DNA from: Echria macrotheca | Lineage: Eukaryota; Ascomycota; Sordariomycetes; Sordariales; Schizotheciaceae | Direction of reading: 5' to 3' | NCBI GenBank assembly: GCA_030411725.1 | Contig: MU839827.1 | Coordinates: 1,178,001 to 1,242,000, forward strand | Length of the DNA stretch: 64,000 nucleotides | Part shown: one piece after another, positions 33,678 to 46,800 of the stretch | How the letters are laid out: each line of letters begins with the position of its first letter | Position numbering within the stretch: position 1 is the stretch's first letter | The notes under the pieces: model-generated | Seen by the model: only the letters and a program-made list of their open reading frames with translations | The model's database searches: none | Told to the model about the DNA's origin: nothing | Made by a program: the position numbers and the translations under genes

Positions 33678-36600
33678 TTAATACAAAACAACACCCTCCC
33701 TCTTCATCCTCGCAAACCGATCATCCGGCTCCTCAAAGACATACCCCTCCCCCCTGACAACGCGATCAACCTCCTCCCTAACAAAAGGATACACATCCTT
33801 CCACGCATTCCTTCCCATCCACGGATCAAGATGTCCATACCCATGCACGACCCGTCTCCTATACCTCCCCCCATCCGTCCCAAAAGTATCACAAAGCGCC
33901 TCATACGTGCGCTCGGTCGCCTCGGTCGACAGAACCGCATTATCCCGCCCGACAAACAACAAGAACGGCAACCCCCTCAGCCGTTCGACATTCCCGGGGG
34001 TATCAAGCGGTTCGAAGTCGTTGGTCATCACGTGCCCCTCCTTGCCCTGCCTCATCAGCAATCGCAGTAATGTCATATTCACGCCGCCAAAGAAGCGATC
34101 AATCTGCCGGTGCGTCGCCTCGTTCAGGTTGCGATGGTTCCAGCACCGCCCAAAGACCAAACTGGCGCGGTGGCAGGCCGCGTTGCTGCACATCTCCTTG
34201 CGGGACTGCGGATAGAGTCGCAGCAATTGATTGATGGCGCGCTGGACGAGCGAGTCGTCCGGGTGCGTCTCGCAGTCGAACCAGCTCCCCGCCAGCAGTG
34301 TATAGAGTCTATCCATGGGCACGGGGCCGGCCATGACCTTGGCCATGTTGGCTGGCCCCCAGATCGGGTTCATGAATACCTGGCTGCAGGTCACGCCCGA
34401 GATCCAGTCGGCCGGGACGGTACCGTCGAGCATGCCGGCGCTGAGGGCCACGCTGCCCATGCAGTGCGCTATGATGTAGATTTTTTGTTCGGGGCCTCCG
34501 TAATCAGAGCGGATCCGCTCGAGACAGGCGCGCAGGTCGAGGCGCGTGTCGTACGTCGTGAAGTTCTGCTCGGCCACCTTGAGCTGGCCGATGCGGTGGA
34601 CGGAAACAAAAACGCGGTAGCCGGCGCGCGCAAAGTAGTTGACCGCGTTGAACGGGATCGTCGGCAGCGCGTAGATCTGGTGGTCGACCGACGCGCCCGG
34701 GATCATGAACAGGTTGCGGATGTTGGCAGGGTCGCCTCCCGGAATCGACGTCGGCTCCCAGACTTTCATGTACGTCTTGACGCCGTCGGACGCTACAATC
34801 TCGAGCGACCGGTCGGGCTCGGTCGGGTTGTTGTAGTTGTCGTACGACTGGCTCGGGTACTGCAGCTTCGAGAAGGGCGCGAGCAGCAGGCCGAGCGAGT
34901 TGCGCGTGAAGAACGTGAGAAAACTGGCGGCCGCCTTGAGGCGCTTGATGGTGCTGCTGCCCGTCGGCACCATGGTCTCGACTTCCGACTTGAAATCCTT
35001 CATGTTGATGTGCAGGATGCCCTTGGCCAGCACGGTGCCGCGCCGCCAGGCGTCCTCGTCGTCCAGATTCGCGCAGAGCCCCGGCGTGTGCTCGCTGACG
35101 GTGATGTACAGCGTCGTCGTCGCCCGCCACAGATCCTTGGGCGACAGCGCAACCGAGGCGTCGACGACCTTGTAGCCGTGGAAGTGGAGCTTGCGGCCGT
35201 CGGTGCCCTTCATGTCGAAGTCGTACGTGAGATTCCGCGTGCCGGGCGCCTTGTTGTCGAGCGCAAACAGGTTAAACTCGCCGCGCTGCACCATGAACGG
35301 AGACCCGGGGATCGCGGGACACACAAATGTCCCCGTGAGCATGCCGCGGTGCTGGTGGTGGTGCAGCGTCTTGTCGAGGTCGAACGCCTGCACGCTGAGG
35401 AAGAAGCGCGCATTCTCGCACCTCGACTCGCCGATGCGGTACGCCAGCTTGTACGTCTCGATGTCGTCCGCCTTGAGCCGCTTGTCGTAGTGGACGAAAC
35501 CCGACATGACCTCGGTGAAGCCCATGCCGGCGGCTTCCGTGTCGATGGCATCCTGGACCACCTCGCTGGCCTGACTGAGACTCGTGGCCTCGAACGAGGC
35601 CTCCGAGTCGGGCAGCGGCGGCGTGACGAACTCGTCGGGGAGATGCTGGGGCTCGCCAAAGAGATTCAGAAGGCTGTTCTTCTCCGTGCTGATGCTGAGA
35701 TTCTTGGACTTGGCATAGGCCTCCACCGAGCGCTCGGCGAGCGCCGAGATGGTAGCAAACGGGTTCGCGCCCAGTGCCGTCGGAATCACCGCCGCATCCG
35801 TGACAATCAGGCCATCGTGTGTCTCCTTGCCCTCACCCATAAAGACTGCGCCGACATGGTTGGTGACTCCCGTCTTTCCCGTGCCATCGCTGGCCATGCA
35901 CGCACCACTACCAAGAGTCAGCAAAACATACACAACGTCACACAGAGAAGAAACCTTGGTTGACATACCCGACCGGATGCACTGTTACCTCCTGGCCCAT
36001 GAGCGCATACCAAGGATTCTGCACGAGCGTGCCGCCGACGGCCTCAGTCGCCTTGGCCAACAGCCCATTAAGATACTTGACGTGATTACTGCGGGCCACA
36101 CCCTGAAACTCAAGGACCGGCTTGTCGTCCTCGAGCGACAGCACCGCCTGGTTACCTGTTCACAACATGCTTGTCAGTCTCGCTTTCCCGTGTGTCTCGC
36201 AATCACCCGCTGCGCGCGCGCGTCTGTGTATATATGCACATACTGTCGTGGGACATGATCAAATAGATCTGCGTCTTTTGGATGGCGCCGCCCTTGAAAT
36301 AGGGGCCCAACACCTTGCTCCCGAAGAGCGAGAGCGTAGCCTGCGTACGGTCGAGGACAGTAGACTTTCCGCCATCCCCCTTAACGCTGCCGGGCATGTG
36401 GTCGAGCATGAACTGCAGCACGTTGGCCAGCGCGTGGGGGACGGCACCCTCCTCGATGACGAAGCCGTCCAGGGGGTTGGCGGTGTTGGTCCGGCAGTCG
36501 ATGACGCCGGTAATGCAGGGACCAACAGGGTCATACGACTTCGGCCCGTCCCGTCCGATGGCGTTGACAGTCTTGTCAGTGTTGTATCTGTTGTTGGTTG

Positions 36601-38138
36601 TGTTAGCGCCGTCTTGGCAAACGCTTTTTAGCTAAAAGTCGACGACGACGACAAACTTACCCAAACGCAAGGATATCACCGTTCCCGCTCATGCCCTGTC
36701 CGACCTCGTCGCTCACGTCCAGCCCCATAGCCTTGCTGCGCAGCAGGATCTCGGTGGTGGCGATAGACCCGGCGCCGAGGAAGACGGCCTTCTTGGCGTG
36801 CACCCACATGAGGTCGCCCATGATGTTCTCCTTGAAGCGCCCGCGGCTGCGGCCGTGCCAGGCAAAGTAGACGAGATAGCCGTCCCCGTTCTTCAGCTTC
36901 TCGATGTACCGCACCTCGCACCCACAAAACATCTCGGCGCCCCAGTTCCAGGCGTCGGCGAGATACGTCACGAGCGTCGTGTTTTTCGATCCGTCGTTGA
37001 CGCCCGTCGCATCCTGGCCTGTCAGTTTCGACGCCATCATCTCGTAGCCGCAGCTGTTAGGTCCGTCACGGAAGCGCGTCGTCTGGCGGACTTTGTGGAA
37101 CTTGTCGCCATAGCCGAGTGCCTCGGCCTGTGTCTTGAGCATCTCGAGTTTTTTCAGCTTCGGAAAGTCATCAGGATACTCCTCGGGCTCGAGCACCTCC
37201 TCGACTTTCTTATAATCTGTCTCCCGTCAGTTTCTGCGACACTTGGTTACTGTCCCGGATAACTCACATGCGTCGAGCTCATCCACATTATTCCTAATCT
37301 CAGGGGGCCACGCGCTCATCGCCAGCGTACGCTTGTCCGCCGGCATGAACACATTGGCATTGATGAGACTCGTCCCGCCGAGGCCTATAATTCCCGTCGT
37401 CAGCAAAACACTCACTCATTCCCCTCGAGAACAAAACCCACCATTAGCCACAATCGCATTCTGTCCCCGCCCGACAATCATGTGATACATGCCCGTCGGG
37501 TCGCCCTCCTCGACCGTCTTCCCCTTCAACACGGTCCCCGGCGCCAGCACCCCCGAGACATGCAGCTCCTTGAGGGTGTCGACGGTACGCTCCGGATACT
37601 CGCCAGGCCACCGCTCCTTGCCGCGCTCAAGCACGCACACTGACTGGCCGGTGCGCGCCATCCGCGACGCCGCGACGCCGCCGCCGTAGCCGGACCCGAT
37701 CACCACGACATCGTACGAGCCGCGCAGCAGCTCCACCGGCTTCGAGATGCGCGGGTGCGAAGCCAACCTGTCGTCGGCCGTGGTACTCCGCACTTTGGAC
37801 TTTTTGCTGCTAGTCTTGGTCCGGGCTTGCGAAGCCGTCTGGGAGGTCTGTGTCTGCTCAACCACCGGGACCGGTATCTCGTTGTTCAGGATGCCCAGGG
37901 GCGGCATGGGCTGTACTTTTTGCGCCGCCGCCGGCTGCTCGGTGTTATGGAAGGGTTCCACGGTTCGAGGCGGCGGAGTCGGGTCGGGAGTGATCTGGGG
38001 TGAGATGGGGCGTTGAGGCGTCACCGGGCGGCCTAGGTCAGGCTTGAGGTGGACGCCATCGTCGAGGCCGGTGACCTCGCTTTCGAGAGCGGGTGTGAGG
38101 GGCGGCGAGATGGTGCCGTTGACCTGGAGGGTCGCCAT
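33678..38138 (-). CDS. GMC-type (cholesterol oxidase-like) FAD oxidoreductase fused to an alpha/beta hydrolase
   Basis: Six exons (minus): 38138-37442, 37384-37268, 37216-36661, 36587-36244, 36155-35969, 35907-33678. They join in frame to 1376 residues. Order: a Pro-rich low-complexity lead (1-135); a Rossmann FAD-binding motif VVIGSGYGGG (146-155); NGGLGGTSLINANVF; a cholesterol-oxidase-like substrate/FAD region; VHPVGGACMASD and NPFATISALAER closing the GMC part near residue 700; a middle domain of about 250 residues; then a C-terminal alpha/beta hydrolase. In the hydrolase the nucleophile elbow reads AHCMGS (Cys1116 instead of Ser), with candidate Asp1289 (GRDNAVL) and His1326 (GYGHLDPW). 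A sterol or lipid-like substrate oxidised and then hydrolysed by one polypeptide is a reasonable inference, but the substrate is unknown. No signal peptide is seen. The frame 5' of 38138 has only a GTG, so this ATG is chosen. Confidence 0.92.
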
Positions 38139-40881
38139 GTCGACCGGATTTGCGCGCGCGCGCACGGTGCAAGACGCAAGGCTGAAGGTTTATGCTCGGA
38201 GAATATCTCGTGGTGTTGTTGTGATGTATATCCGGTCCCAACCAGCACTCTTGTTGAAACGAAGGTTACTTCCGACAGAAAACAAGAACCAAAACACGAA
38301 GCAGACAGAAGGAGGGGTAGATCTGGAGGTGGAGGGAGAGACACAGACCACAGGGGGGGAGGTGGGCAAGGGCATCTTGATAATAAACCTTCGGGGTTCT
38401 GTTCTACTCTAGGTACTCAGCTTCTCACCCACCCTCCCCCCAATGTCTACAAGGCGGCACAACCCACCCACCATCTCGGCAAGCCCTGGAAGTAGTGTAG
38501 CAGCGTGGCTTTTTTTCTCGACTAATCCTTGACGTCCCCGGGCCTGGGCACTGGCCGAAGGATGTGCCGCAGGTCATGTATGTAAGTGCGGCTAGGCATG
38601 TAGGAGCGATAGACGCAAAGGGCCGCGTGTGGGGGACGGCGACGACAGCCAAACACAGGCTGCTTCTCGGTCAGGGCGCAGCAAAAGACCCCTGTCTCCA
38701 TGTTCCCAGTCCCTGAGGCTGGGCAGGGCAAAAATAATGAGCGTGCAGAGCCAATTCAGACGAGCCCTCTATCATTGGCCCATGTTCCGATGGTGACAAG
38801 GACACCCGACGCGGGCATAACGGGCGATGGACCTCCCTTCTTCGAGCTAGCCTCGCCCGCTTTGATGTCCCCTGGCCGTGGTGGATTTCCATTTCCAGAC
38901 CTCCGGTGCGGGCCAGACCTGATGGTGGCCGTTGTGCAGGATGGCGCTTGGTCGACCACACAGGGAGATCCCCCGCTGCCACTTGGGGTCCAAGACTTTG
39001 GAGACGAGGCCGGCGCGGCCTTGGCCATCGATAGCTTTGTGCACTCCAAGACGTTGCGCCAGCCCTTTTCTGGGTGACCCTTTCGAAGACCCTCTGTGTG
39101 TTCTGTGTACACTCACGCCTTTCATCGAACCATCTCTGGAAAAAGGGATGACGGGGCATCTCTGTGTACGGAGTCATCGCGGGCGCCCGAGCCGAGACAA
39201 GACGTCATGTCCGGACGGGGTCTGTCGCATCGAAGCTAGAGACGCCACGTGCGGGCAAAGAAACATCAAGACCCTGTCTCGTTCCCCTGGAGTCCTGGAC
39301 ACACACTCGTCCGTCGCATGCTGACTGCATCGCATGGCCTCTCGGCAACGGCCCTTCTTGATCGGCAATGATAGTCGATGCCGGGGAGGACACACACAGT
39401 GGTGCCTAAAATTGATGAAAGGCAGAGAGAGCAGAGCCATCCGGGCTGACGGCGCCTCCTCGCGTCTCTCGGCTCGGTTGACGCGGGAAATTGTAGCTGT
39501 CCAATGTCCATGGTGGTGGTGAAGGTGGGGGGGAAGAGCTGATCGGTCGCCGAACACTGGAGCTGGGATTGCCGTATGATTGACTGCTGCTGCTGCGGTG
39601 GCTGAGAAGGCCGAGAGCTGGAGATCCAATTGGAGAATAGCACGGCCATTGGCTGGAGAACGAATCGCTAGTTTTGAAGTTCCCTTTCGTCCTCTGCGTC
39701 CGCCGAAATCATACCTTTCCACAATAATAATAATCGATGGCTCCACGCTCGCTCGACGCTCGTTCAATCATTGCTGTGAATCATGCCGAGGCAGCAGGAT
39801 AGGGGGTTCCGGACAAGACCGAGCTGTTCGGAAAGTTTTGAAATGGGAGGGAGAAACCATCCTGATTGGGTCTTTTGTTCCCTGACGTTGCGAAAAGCTC
39901 GAGAAGCTAGGCTGCTTCCGCAATCCTTCTTCTCATCCTTCGCGTCGTCTCGTTGGGCACAGATGACCACTCGGACACTGTGTCTCTCGCACCAACGACG
40001 ATCCCCGCTTCAGCCCTGCCTGCCTGCCTGCCTGATCCCATCGAGACGGGCCGCCCCCAAGAAGGGAACAAAGTTTCACGTTGCACAACCTTTTCTTTCT
40101 TGACAAGGGCATTGTAACGGATAAGAGCTCTGCAGCCCGAGGATTTGAACCATGGATCGCATGCGACCGCGCCTCTCGTGTTTCCCTTTTGCCGTTATCT
40201 AGCCGCCGACTCCCACACCACACCATTGAGAAACACGCCAGCAGCCAACAAGCAAGCCTTCTTCTCTCTGGATGTCCCCAAAAAACACCCACACGTGTTT
40301 TCTCTGTCTTCTATCTCCCTCCCTCTCTCTCGCGTGTCAAACAACATACCTTATTCGTCGTGTCGCGGAAAAGATTCCGTTTTTCTCTTCTTTGGTTGTG
40401 TAACTCATGTCATGTCATGTCATCTTAAAAACCCGGGTGCGTTGACAGCAGCCAACGCAGCTCCGAGTGTTCCAAGAAGGTACGGGCAATTCTTAACGCT
40501 GATTGGGTTCGCACGAACCCGAAGATCTCGCAGCTGCGACGGGGCGCGGGAGGGGACCACAAGGCTACTCTACTCACTGTACCTACGCTAGGTACACTAC
40601 TGCTGCTGTGCTTCTCTTCGTAAAAAAAGGACCACTCACTCAGCGAATTGGTTATTCTGATTCGGCAAAGTAGACAGAGATCGGGGATGCCTAGACTTAG
40701 TGTACACTAATAATAAAAAAATTCCCCGGGACCTGCGCTCGAGACGAACGACCTTGGGGTGATTAGTCCTACCTATCTATCCGTACTTGGTTTTCTATCC
40801 GGAGTAGTTATGCTGGAAGTTGTGTCGCTCTGCTCTGCTCTCCGGATTTCCGTATTTGACCGCGCGCGACGGGGTGTCTAG

Positions 40882-40899
40882 ACCTACCTACCTACCTAC
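40882..40899. repeat. (ACCT)n short tandem repeat
   Basis: Four tandem ACCT units, of the same sequence type as shorter copies in several other spacers of the window. Confidence 0.85.
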
Positions 40900-40940
40900 T
40901 ATGTAAGGTACAGACAGTGTGTATTATCTTCCGAACTGTG

Positions 40941-40958
40941 TCGTCGTCGTCGTCGTCG
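40941..40958. repeat. (TCG)6 microsatellite
   Basis: Six TCG units in non-coding sequence. Confidence 0.9.
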
Positions 40959-41058
40959 GTGTCAAAAAGTGTTCATCAAAACCAACCAAACCCATCCCGA
41001 AAAGTTTCGGCCTGCTTTTGCTGCCTTGCCTGCCTTGCCTGTCTGCCCACTAAAAAGC

Positions 41059-41086
41059 CTGACTGACTGACTGACTGAGTGACTGA
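41059..41086. repeat. (GACT)n microsatellite
   Basis: Tandem GACT units, slightly imperfect at the right end, preceded by CCTGCCTTGCCTG-like repeats at 41021-41041. Confidence 0.85.
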
Positions 41087-42288
41087 CCGACAGCCTGCCT
41101 AACAACCGAGGCATTCACCTCCCCCCAAAGTCTACCTACAACACGGACATCTTTCCCAACAGAGAGAAGACATAAACCAAAAAGAGAGGTGAAGCAAAGT
41201 AATTGGCTAATTCCTCCGCGCGATGCCATCACACCGAACTCAAAGATGGGTGGTGGTGTCGACAACCAACACCAACACCACCAACATACCTAACCACCCC
41301 CAAAAATATGTGGACACCTGACTTGCGATAGACAAAGTTGCGCGCTGAATTCGCGGCACCGGCGCTCGAGACCTACGAGTACGGCACAGCCCACAGCCCT
41401 CAGCGAGCGAGGCGCTGTGATAAAGATGGTGGTGGTGTGCTAGGCCGGGGGGCCTCCTCCCCTCCCCTCCCTGTGTGTGTGTGGCCGCGGGAGCTCTTCC
41501 GATGGGTGGGTGTGCATCTGCTTCAGCCACACGGCGGCCACAAAATCTGACAGGGGAGGGAGAGAACTTTCCCGTTCTTTGTGCCGAGCACAGTTTCGCG
41601 CCGCCAAAAGAAACAGACTTTGTTCACTGTAAAAAAAGGTGGTCCAAGCTGCCTGTAGCGATACCAGTCCATGGACAACCCCAAACTCTCTGTTGGGCTT
41701 CCCTGTTGCTTCCTTCCACCGCACCTAAAAGTCCAGCTCAAGTTCGACCGAACTTCTCTCGGAGGCGGAGGGTTGTGTTGTCCCGAATTGTACCACTCTG
41801 CCATGTGTTTCACTTCTTCGTATGCTCTTCTCGTCGCAGTCCTCGTCGTTAACCGCCGCTGTCTGTTATCAAGGTACGGGAACGGCAACCGGAAGGATGC
41901 GAAGCTTGTGCCCTTTTCCGGCTGTTGACCGTTCGGTTCCAGGTTCAATGCTGACTGCCGCTCAGCTCATTCTCTTGTTGATCCTCCGACCCACCAGCTG
42001 ACAGGACCACCTCCCGTTACACACAGCATCCCAAACAGGTGAACCTCTGAACACCAACTACACTCAAATTGACCGTGGTATATACTCGTAGCTCGCTAAC
42101 AAAATCGCCAAAGCGCCAAACGCCGAACTACCAACCAGAGTCCGTTCCGTGCTCTTCGTCCCAAACGTCTCGAAGGCTCGCCCATCCCGAGGCTAGCCAT
42201 ACCGTGAGTCACCCTCAGAGAGCATTGCGCTCTGCTGGCGGGTTAACCGCGGCAAAGAGGATGCCACCACCTCCTCTACGCTACCCTT

Positions 42289-43811
42289 TTAGAGCTTTGC
42301 CCACCAATCCCCTTGGTCGTGCATAGCCTTGGCCACCTTGACGAAGCCGGCAATGTTGCTGCCGGCAACAAGACTGGGAAGCTCCCCCTCGGCCGCCTCG
42401 ACGTACTCCTTGGCCGTGCTGAGACCAAGCTCGAAGGCAGTCTTCATGATGTTCTTGAGCTTCTCGTCAACTTCCTCCCGGCTCCAGGCGAGCCGCTGGC
42501 TGTTCTGGCCCATCTCAAGGCCGGAGACGGCCACACCACCGCAGTTGGCAGCCTTGCCTATATCTGTGAGTTAGCAACCACGTTTCCTGCATTCCGGTGT
42601 ACTGGGGGTCACATACCAGGAGCATACCACACCGCCTCGCCCTTCTTCTCCTTACGGCTGGCCTCGAACACCTCAATGGCCTCCATCGTGCAGCCCATGT
42701 TGGAGCCCTCGGCGACGAACTTGGCACCAGCAGCAACAAGACCCTCGGCCTCCTCCTTGCTGACCTCGTTCTGGGTAGCACAGGGCAGCGCAACGTCGAC
42801 CTGGCCAACCTGGAGCCAGGGGCGGACACCCTCGATGTACTTGAGGTTGTCCTTGGCAGCAAACGTGGTCAGGGGCTGGCGCTTCTCCTTGAGCGCCATG
42901 ATATCGTGCACATCCTCGGCCGTGACATTACCGACAAGAGAGCCGTGGGAATCCGAGAGAGAAACGACGGTAGCGCCGAGCTCGAGCGCTTTCAGTGCCG
43001 CGTACTGGGCAACGTTGCCGGAGCCCGAGATGGCGACCCGCTTGCCCTCCCACCCGCCAGCACCGGCGTGCTCGAGCATGTGCGTGACATAGTAGATGAG
43101 ACCGTAGCCCGTGGCCTCGGGGCGGATCAAGCTGCCACCCCAGTCGAGGCCCTTGCCGGTGAGAACACCCTCGAACTTGTTGCGCACCTTACGGTAGGCA
43201 CCGAAGAGGTAGCCGATTTCCCGTCCGCCGACACCAATGTCGCCGGCGGGGACATCGGTATCAGCCCCGATGTACTGGGCGAGCTCACGCATGAAAGCGA
43301 CGCAGAAACGTCTGATCTCAGCGTCGCTCTTGCCCTTGGGGTCGAAATCCGAGCCACCCTTGCCGCCGCCCATCATCACTACAGCACTGATTAACGGACT
43401 TTTCAAGCGAAAGTCCGGGCATGGTTACTTACACCCAGTGAGCGCATTCTTGAAGATCTGCTCGAAACCCAAGAACTTGAGGCTGGTCGTCAAGTCAGCA
43501 AAACGAGTCTTGCGAACCCAGATTGCGGTTCCTACTTACACGGACAAGTTCACCGTGGGGTGCAGTCTGAGGCCACCCTTGTAGGGACCCAGAGCAGAGT
43601 TGAACTGGACACGGTAACCCCGGTTGACCTGGAGGTTGCCGGCATCGTCTTCCCAGACGACACGGAACTGGATGACACGCTCGGGGATGGCGGCGACCTG
43701 GAGAGCTGTCCGGTATTCGGGGTACTTCTGGAAGAGCGTGCTGTTCTCGAGCGTCGAGGCAAGCTCCTTGTATGCCTGCTCGAACTCAGGCTCAGACGGA
43801 AGGTTGGACAT
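42289..43811 (-). CDS. gdhA: NADP-specific glutamate dehydrogenase
   Basis: Makes glutamate from 2-oxoglutarate and ammonium with NADPH; the main ammonium-assimilation enzyme of filamentous fungi (am in Neurospora). Exons (minus) 43811-43540, 43482-43433, 43378-42617 and 42557-42289 join in frame to 450 residues, the usual length. Seen: RGYRVQFNSALGPYKGGLR, the Glu/Leu/Phe/Val dehydrogenase signature around MMGGGKGGSDFDPKG with catalytic Lys114, DTDVPAGDIGVGGREIGYLF, and the Rossmann dinucleotide motif SGSGNVAQYAA followed by SLSDSHG; a Ser at that position, not an acid, suits NADP. The conserved end GDWWAKL closes the protein. The 50-nt exon 2 encodes LKFLGFEQIFKNALTG; it is supported by splice sites and phase. 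Confidence 0.97.
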
Positions 43812-46800
43812 GTTGTCGATCGATGGCGTATCACCAGCTGCTTGTCAGATGGAGAATGGTGATCCTGGATGGTCGGTCTTGGCTCTCGGGTCTACTTTGT
43901 CGAGGAAGTTGGAGCGATGGAGAGTGGGAGATCAGACAGTGGGCGTGAGGGATGGCAAAGGGCAGATATATATGGGCAAAGCAGGCAGACGGCGGGGCCG
44001 AAGGACCGGAGGCGATGGTCGACAAGAGATGGGACGAGACGAGATGCTACCTTGTCACTCGCGCGGCTTGGTCCGCTCAACATGGCAAGCAAGCACCACC
44101 CCAACGAGCAATCTGCGCGGCTTCCGCATCTCGCACACGACCACACCGGCCATCCAACATGGGAAGGGCCGCTCCTGGCGGGCACCTTCTCGGGGGCCTT
44201 CCCTGTGGGGGACAGAAGGCTAGGGGTCTGGTTGCAAGGCGCTGCCGGTATTCGCTCACCCCGCAGCAGCCATGGTCCCACTCGCGCGGATTCGCAGCGA
44301 GATAGATTGTCCCCCAGGCGATGCACGATCGCACCTGGACGACGCTGCAAGTCACACACACACACGACCTGGCCAGATCTCGAATTATTGCGATATTTTT
44401 TCCAATGCGCCCAATGCGCAACTTTGTGTTGAACTGTCCGACGTCATGATCCAGCCCATCACATCGCCTCTCGACCGCTCGTGCCCGGTCACCTTATCAG
44501 TGGCCAATGCCCCGCCATGATTGGGCGTTGCGATGTCGCCGGTAACAGCCCGTGACAGTGAGCGGTTTGTGGCCGGCAAACCGACTCGCGTGCTTTTTTC
44601 TTCGTCCCCTCTCAGACCCGCCAAGTCTGGGCCCCAACCCAATGACGGGCCGCCTGGCCTAAAAGAAAAAGCTTATCAGCGAGAATCAATTGGGTGCCTC
44701 ACGCCTGCCGCATGGAAACCAGGGTTCATCCACGACTCGGCCAGGCACGCCGACAAAACTCCACTGCTCGAATTGCGCCGACAGAGAGAGGGCAGGAGCA
44801 GCCGGCCAGGTGTGAAAATTCAAAAAGGCTGAAGATGGATCCTGCACTCCCGGAAAGTTATCGTGGCCGGGTCCAGCTTCGTTCTCTTTTTTTCTGCTTC
44901 CAGTCCCTGCATTACCCAAAGTGGGTGCGGTGTCGCCGTTGCGGGTGGACTCCGATGTCGCTCCACCAAGCCAACAGGCGGATTCACAGGTGCGGAATTT
45001 TTCGAGAAGGGTTCAGCCTTGCTGATGTGCAGCGCTTCAGCTGTACGATTAATAGAATCTGCTAAGAGATTGGCGGGAATGCAGGCTCGGGATTGGCCCA
45101 GAGGTCCCAGAGATAGGCATTTATGTCTGTTCTTCCTTTTTTTTCTCCTCCAGCGTCATCACTGACGGGAACCACTTTTCTGTCTTCTTGGTTCCTATTC
45201 TACATGGGGATCCCGACTATGCGTTCATTAACGGCTACTCACGGAATTCCCTCAATATCGGCTTGACAGAATCCTCCAAGCAACCGTTGAGAAGAATTGC
45301 CGTCGGAGGATCGGCATGTTGTTCATGTTCGTCTGCGTTTCAATATTGGAGTAGCAGTGTGTGTCATTCTATCGTGGGGGGTACACACTGCCTCACTCCA
45401 CAAGGTGTGCAGTTGCCGTAAACAAATATTTATATAATGGTCATCGCTCATAGCGGCCCCCGAGGCTGGCGATTGGCCAATTCCCTAGTTTGACCGGAGT
45501 TGTTTATTCGCAGACTCACCAAGCATGTCTCGATTCGATTAAGCGACCTCTTAGCGGTCAATAGGAGTGGCGCGTATAACTCAACCATCATCCTTTTTTC
45601 TTCGTCTCCCTTCAACCCCTCTTTGACTTTTCTCGCTGCTTGGCAGGGTCTCCACGAGGTGTGTGGATCAGTAGAGATCGGTATTCGGAAAACCTGTGAG
45701 AGGCTTCTTGGGTGATCCATAACTCCGTACGTTAGCGAGAACAAACAAGGTTATCTTCTGGGTAGGGGCTTTCCGACGCGACTCCATCCAAATCTCGGAG
45801 ATTTCAGATCTAGCCGCGGCCGCGGTACCGCCGAGCCGATTATCGCTGGATCAGATAATTGTGTCCGGGATGCAACGGGAAAGACGTTCTCGAACGTTTT
45901 CGGAACCCGACTGTGTGGTCCCCCGGCCCCGGAAGGGTCGGCCTTTTGTGATCCAATCTGATCTCATTTCATCTGGTTGGGGCCTTTACGATCTGGCTCT
46001 GCAGCGGTGGACTTTTTTTGACTCCAGGGAGCGGTCCAGCTGGGGCATGAGAGAGAACCTGAGGCTCCGTTGGCGTTCCGCCGACTATACGCGAGATTTA
46101 TGTGGACGGACGGGAACCTCTTCACCTGAGGACATATCGGACCAGCCTGTGTTGTCCTTCGAATGTTACTCGTTGCAGATACAGGCAGGAAGAGCACCCG
46201 GTATATATTCATGGGGCTAGGCAGTGTGTCGTCGGAGGCAACCCCTTTTTTTCATCCGGGGGCACCGCCATAACAAACCTCCCGCCTGAAGAAGTGCACG
46301 TAAGGATGCTTTTTTGGTAGAAGAGAGAATGAGCCCTGAGGACTGGCTAAATACAGTGGCCTGATTCCAGGCGTGCCTTCCATCTTGTCTGGGTGCTCCT
46401 GCCTGGAGTAACACGCCCTACTTATTCCCAGCTTCTTCATCACTAAACATACTTGTACATACGAATTATATAAATTCAGAATCTCCCACCAGAGCCTGTC
46501 CCCTATGCTCATTTGTTTGGGTGCTCTTACTCCGCGAATTCGCCCGAGGTTTCGCTGTCTGAGATGCCCGCTTACAGGACAAACGTTCAAAGGCGGCAAT
46601 CCGTCAAGATGTTTCTGAACGATACTATGTACAATTTACTCCTCTGAACCCCGACTTCGCGGCAGGGCGTCCCAGGTCAGTCATCTAGGGGCCAGATTGC
46701 GAACATGTAAAACGAAATGAATTGCTCGACAGGGCCACGGGGTCCATAACCTGGCAATGATACCAAAGATGGTCGAGTACATTTGCTTGCGCACACCTTT

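Larger units (their letters stand above)
38139..42288. other. Gene-poor 4.1-kb region
   Basis: No supported gene. It holds the GMC fusion promoter on the left and the NADP-GDH 3' region on the right. Visible are ACCTACCTACC repeats (40882-40899), TACCTACGCTAGGTA (40580-40594), a TCG trinucleotide run (40941-40958) and a GACT tetranucleotide run (41059-41086). Confidence 0.5.

Noticed and set aside
34110..35963. 617-codon open frame on the + strand
   Set aside because: It lies exactly antisense to the large last exon of the GMC fusion gene. High GC at third positions removes stops from this frame; the translation is Arg/Val/Asp-rich with no domain.
40120..40170. tRNA-like T-arm on the minus strand (GGTTCAAATCC)
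   Set aside because: The flanking stem pairs poorly, and no acceptor stem, D-arm or anticodon arm fits around it.
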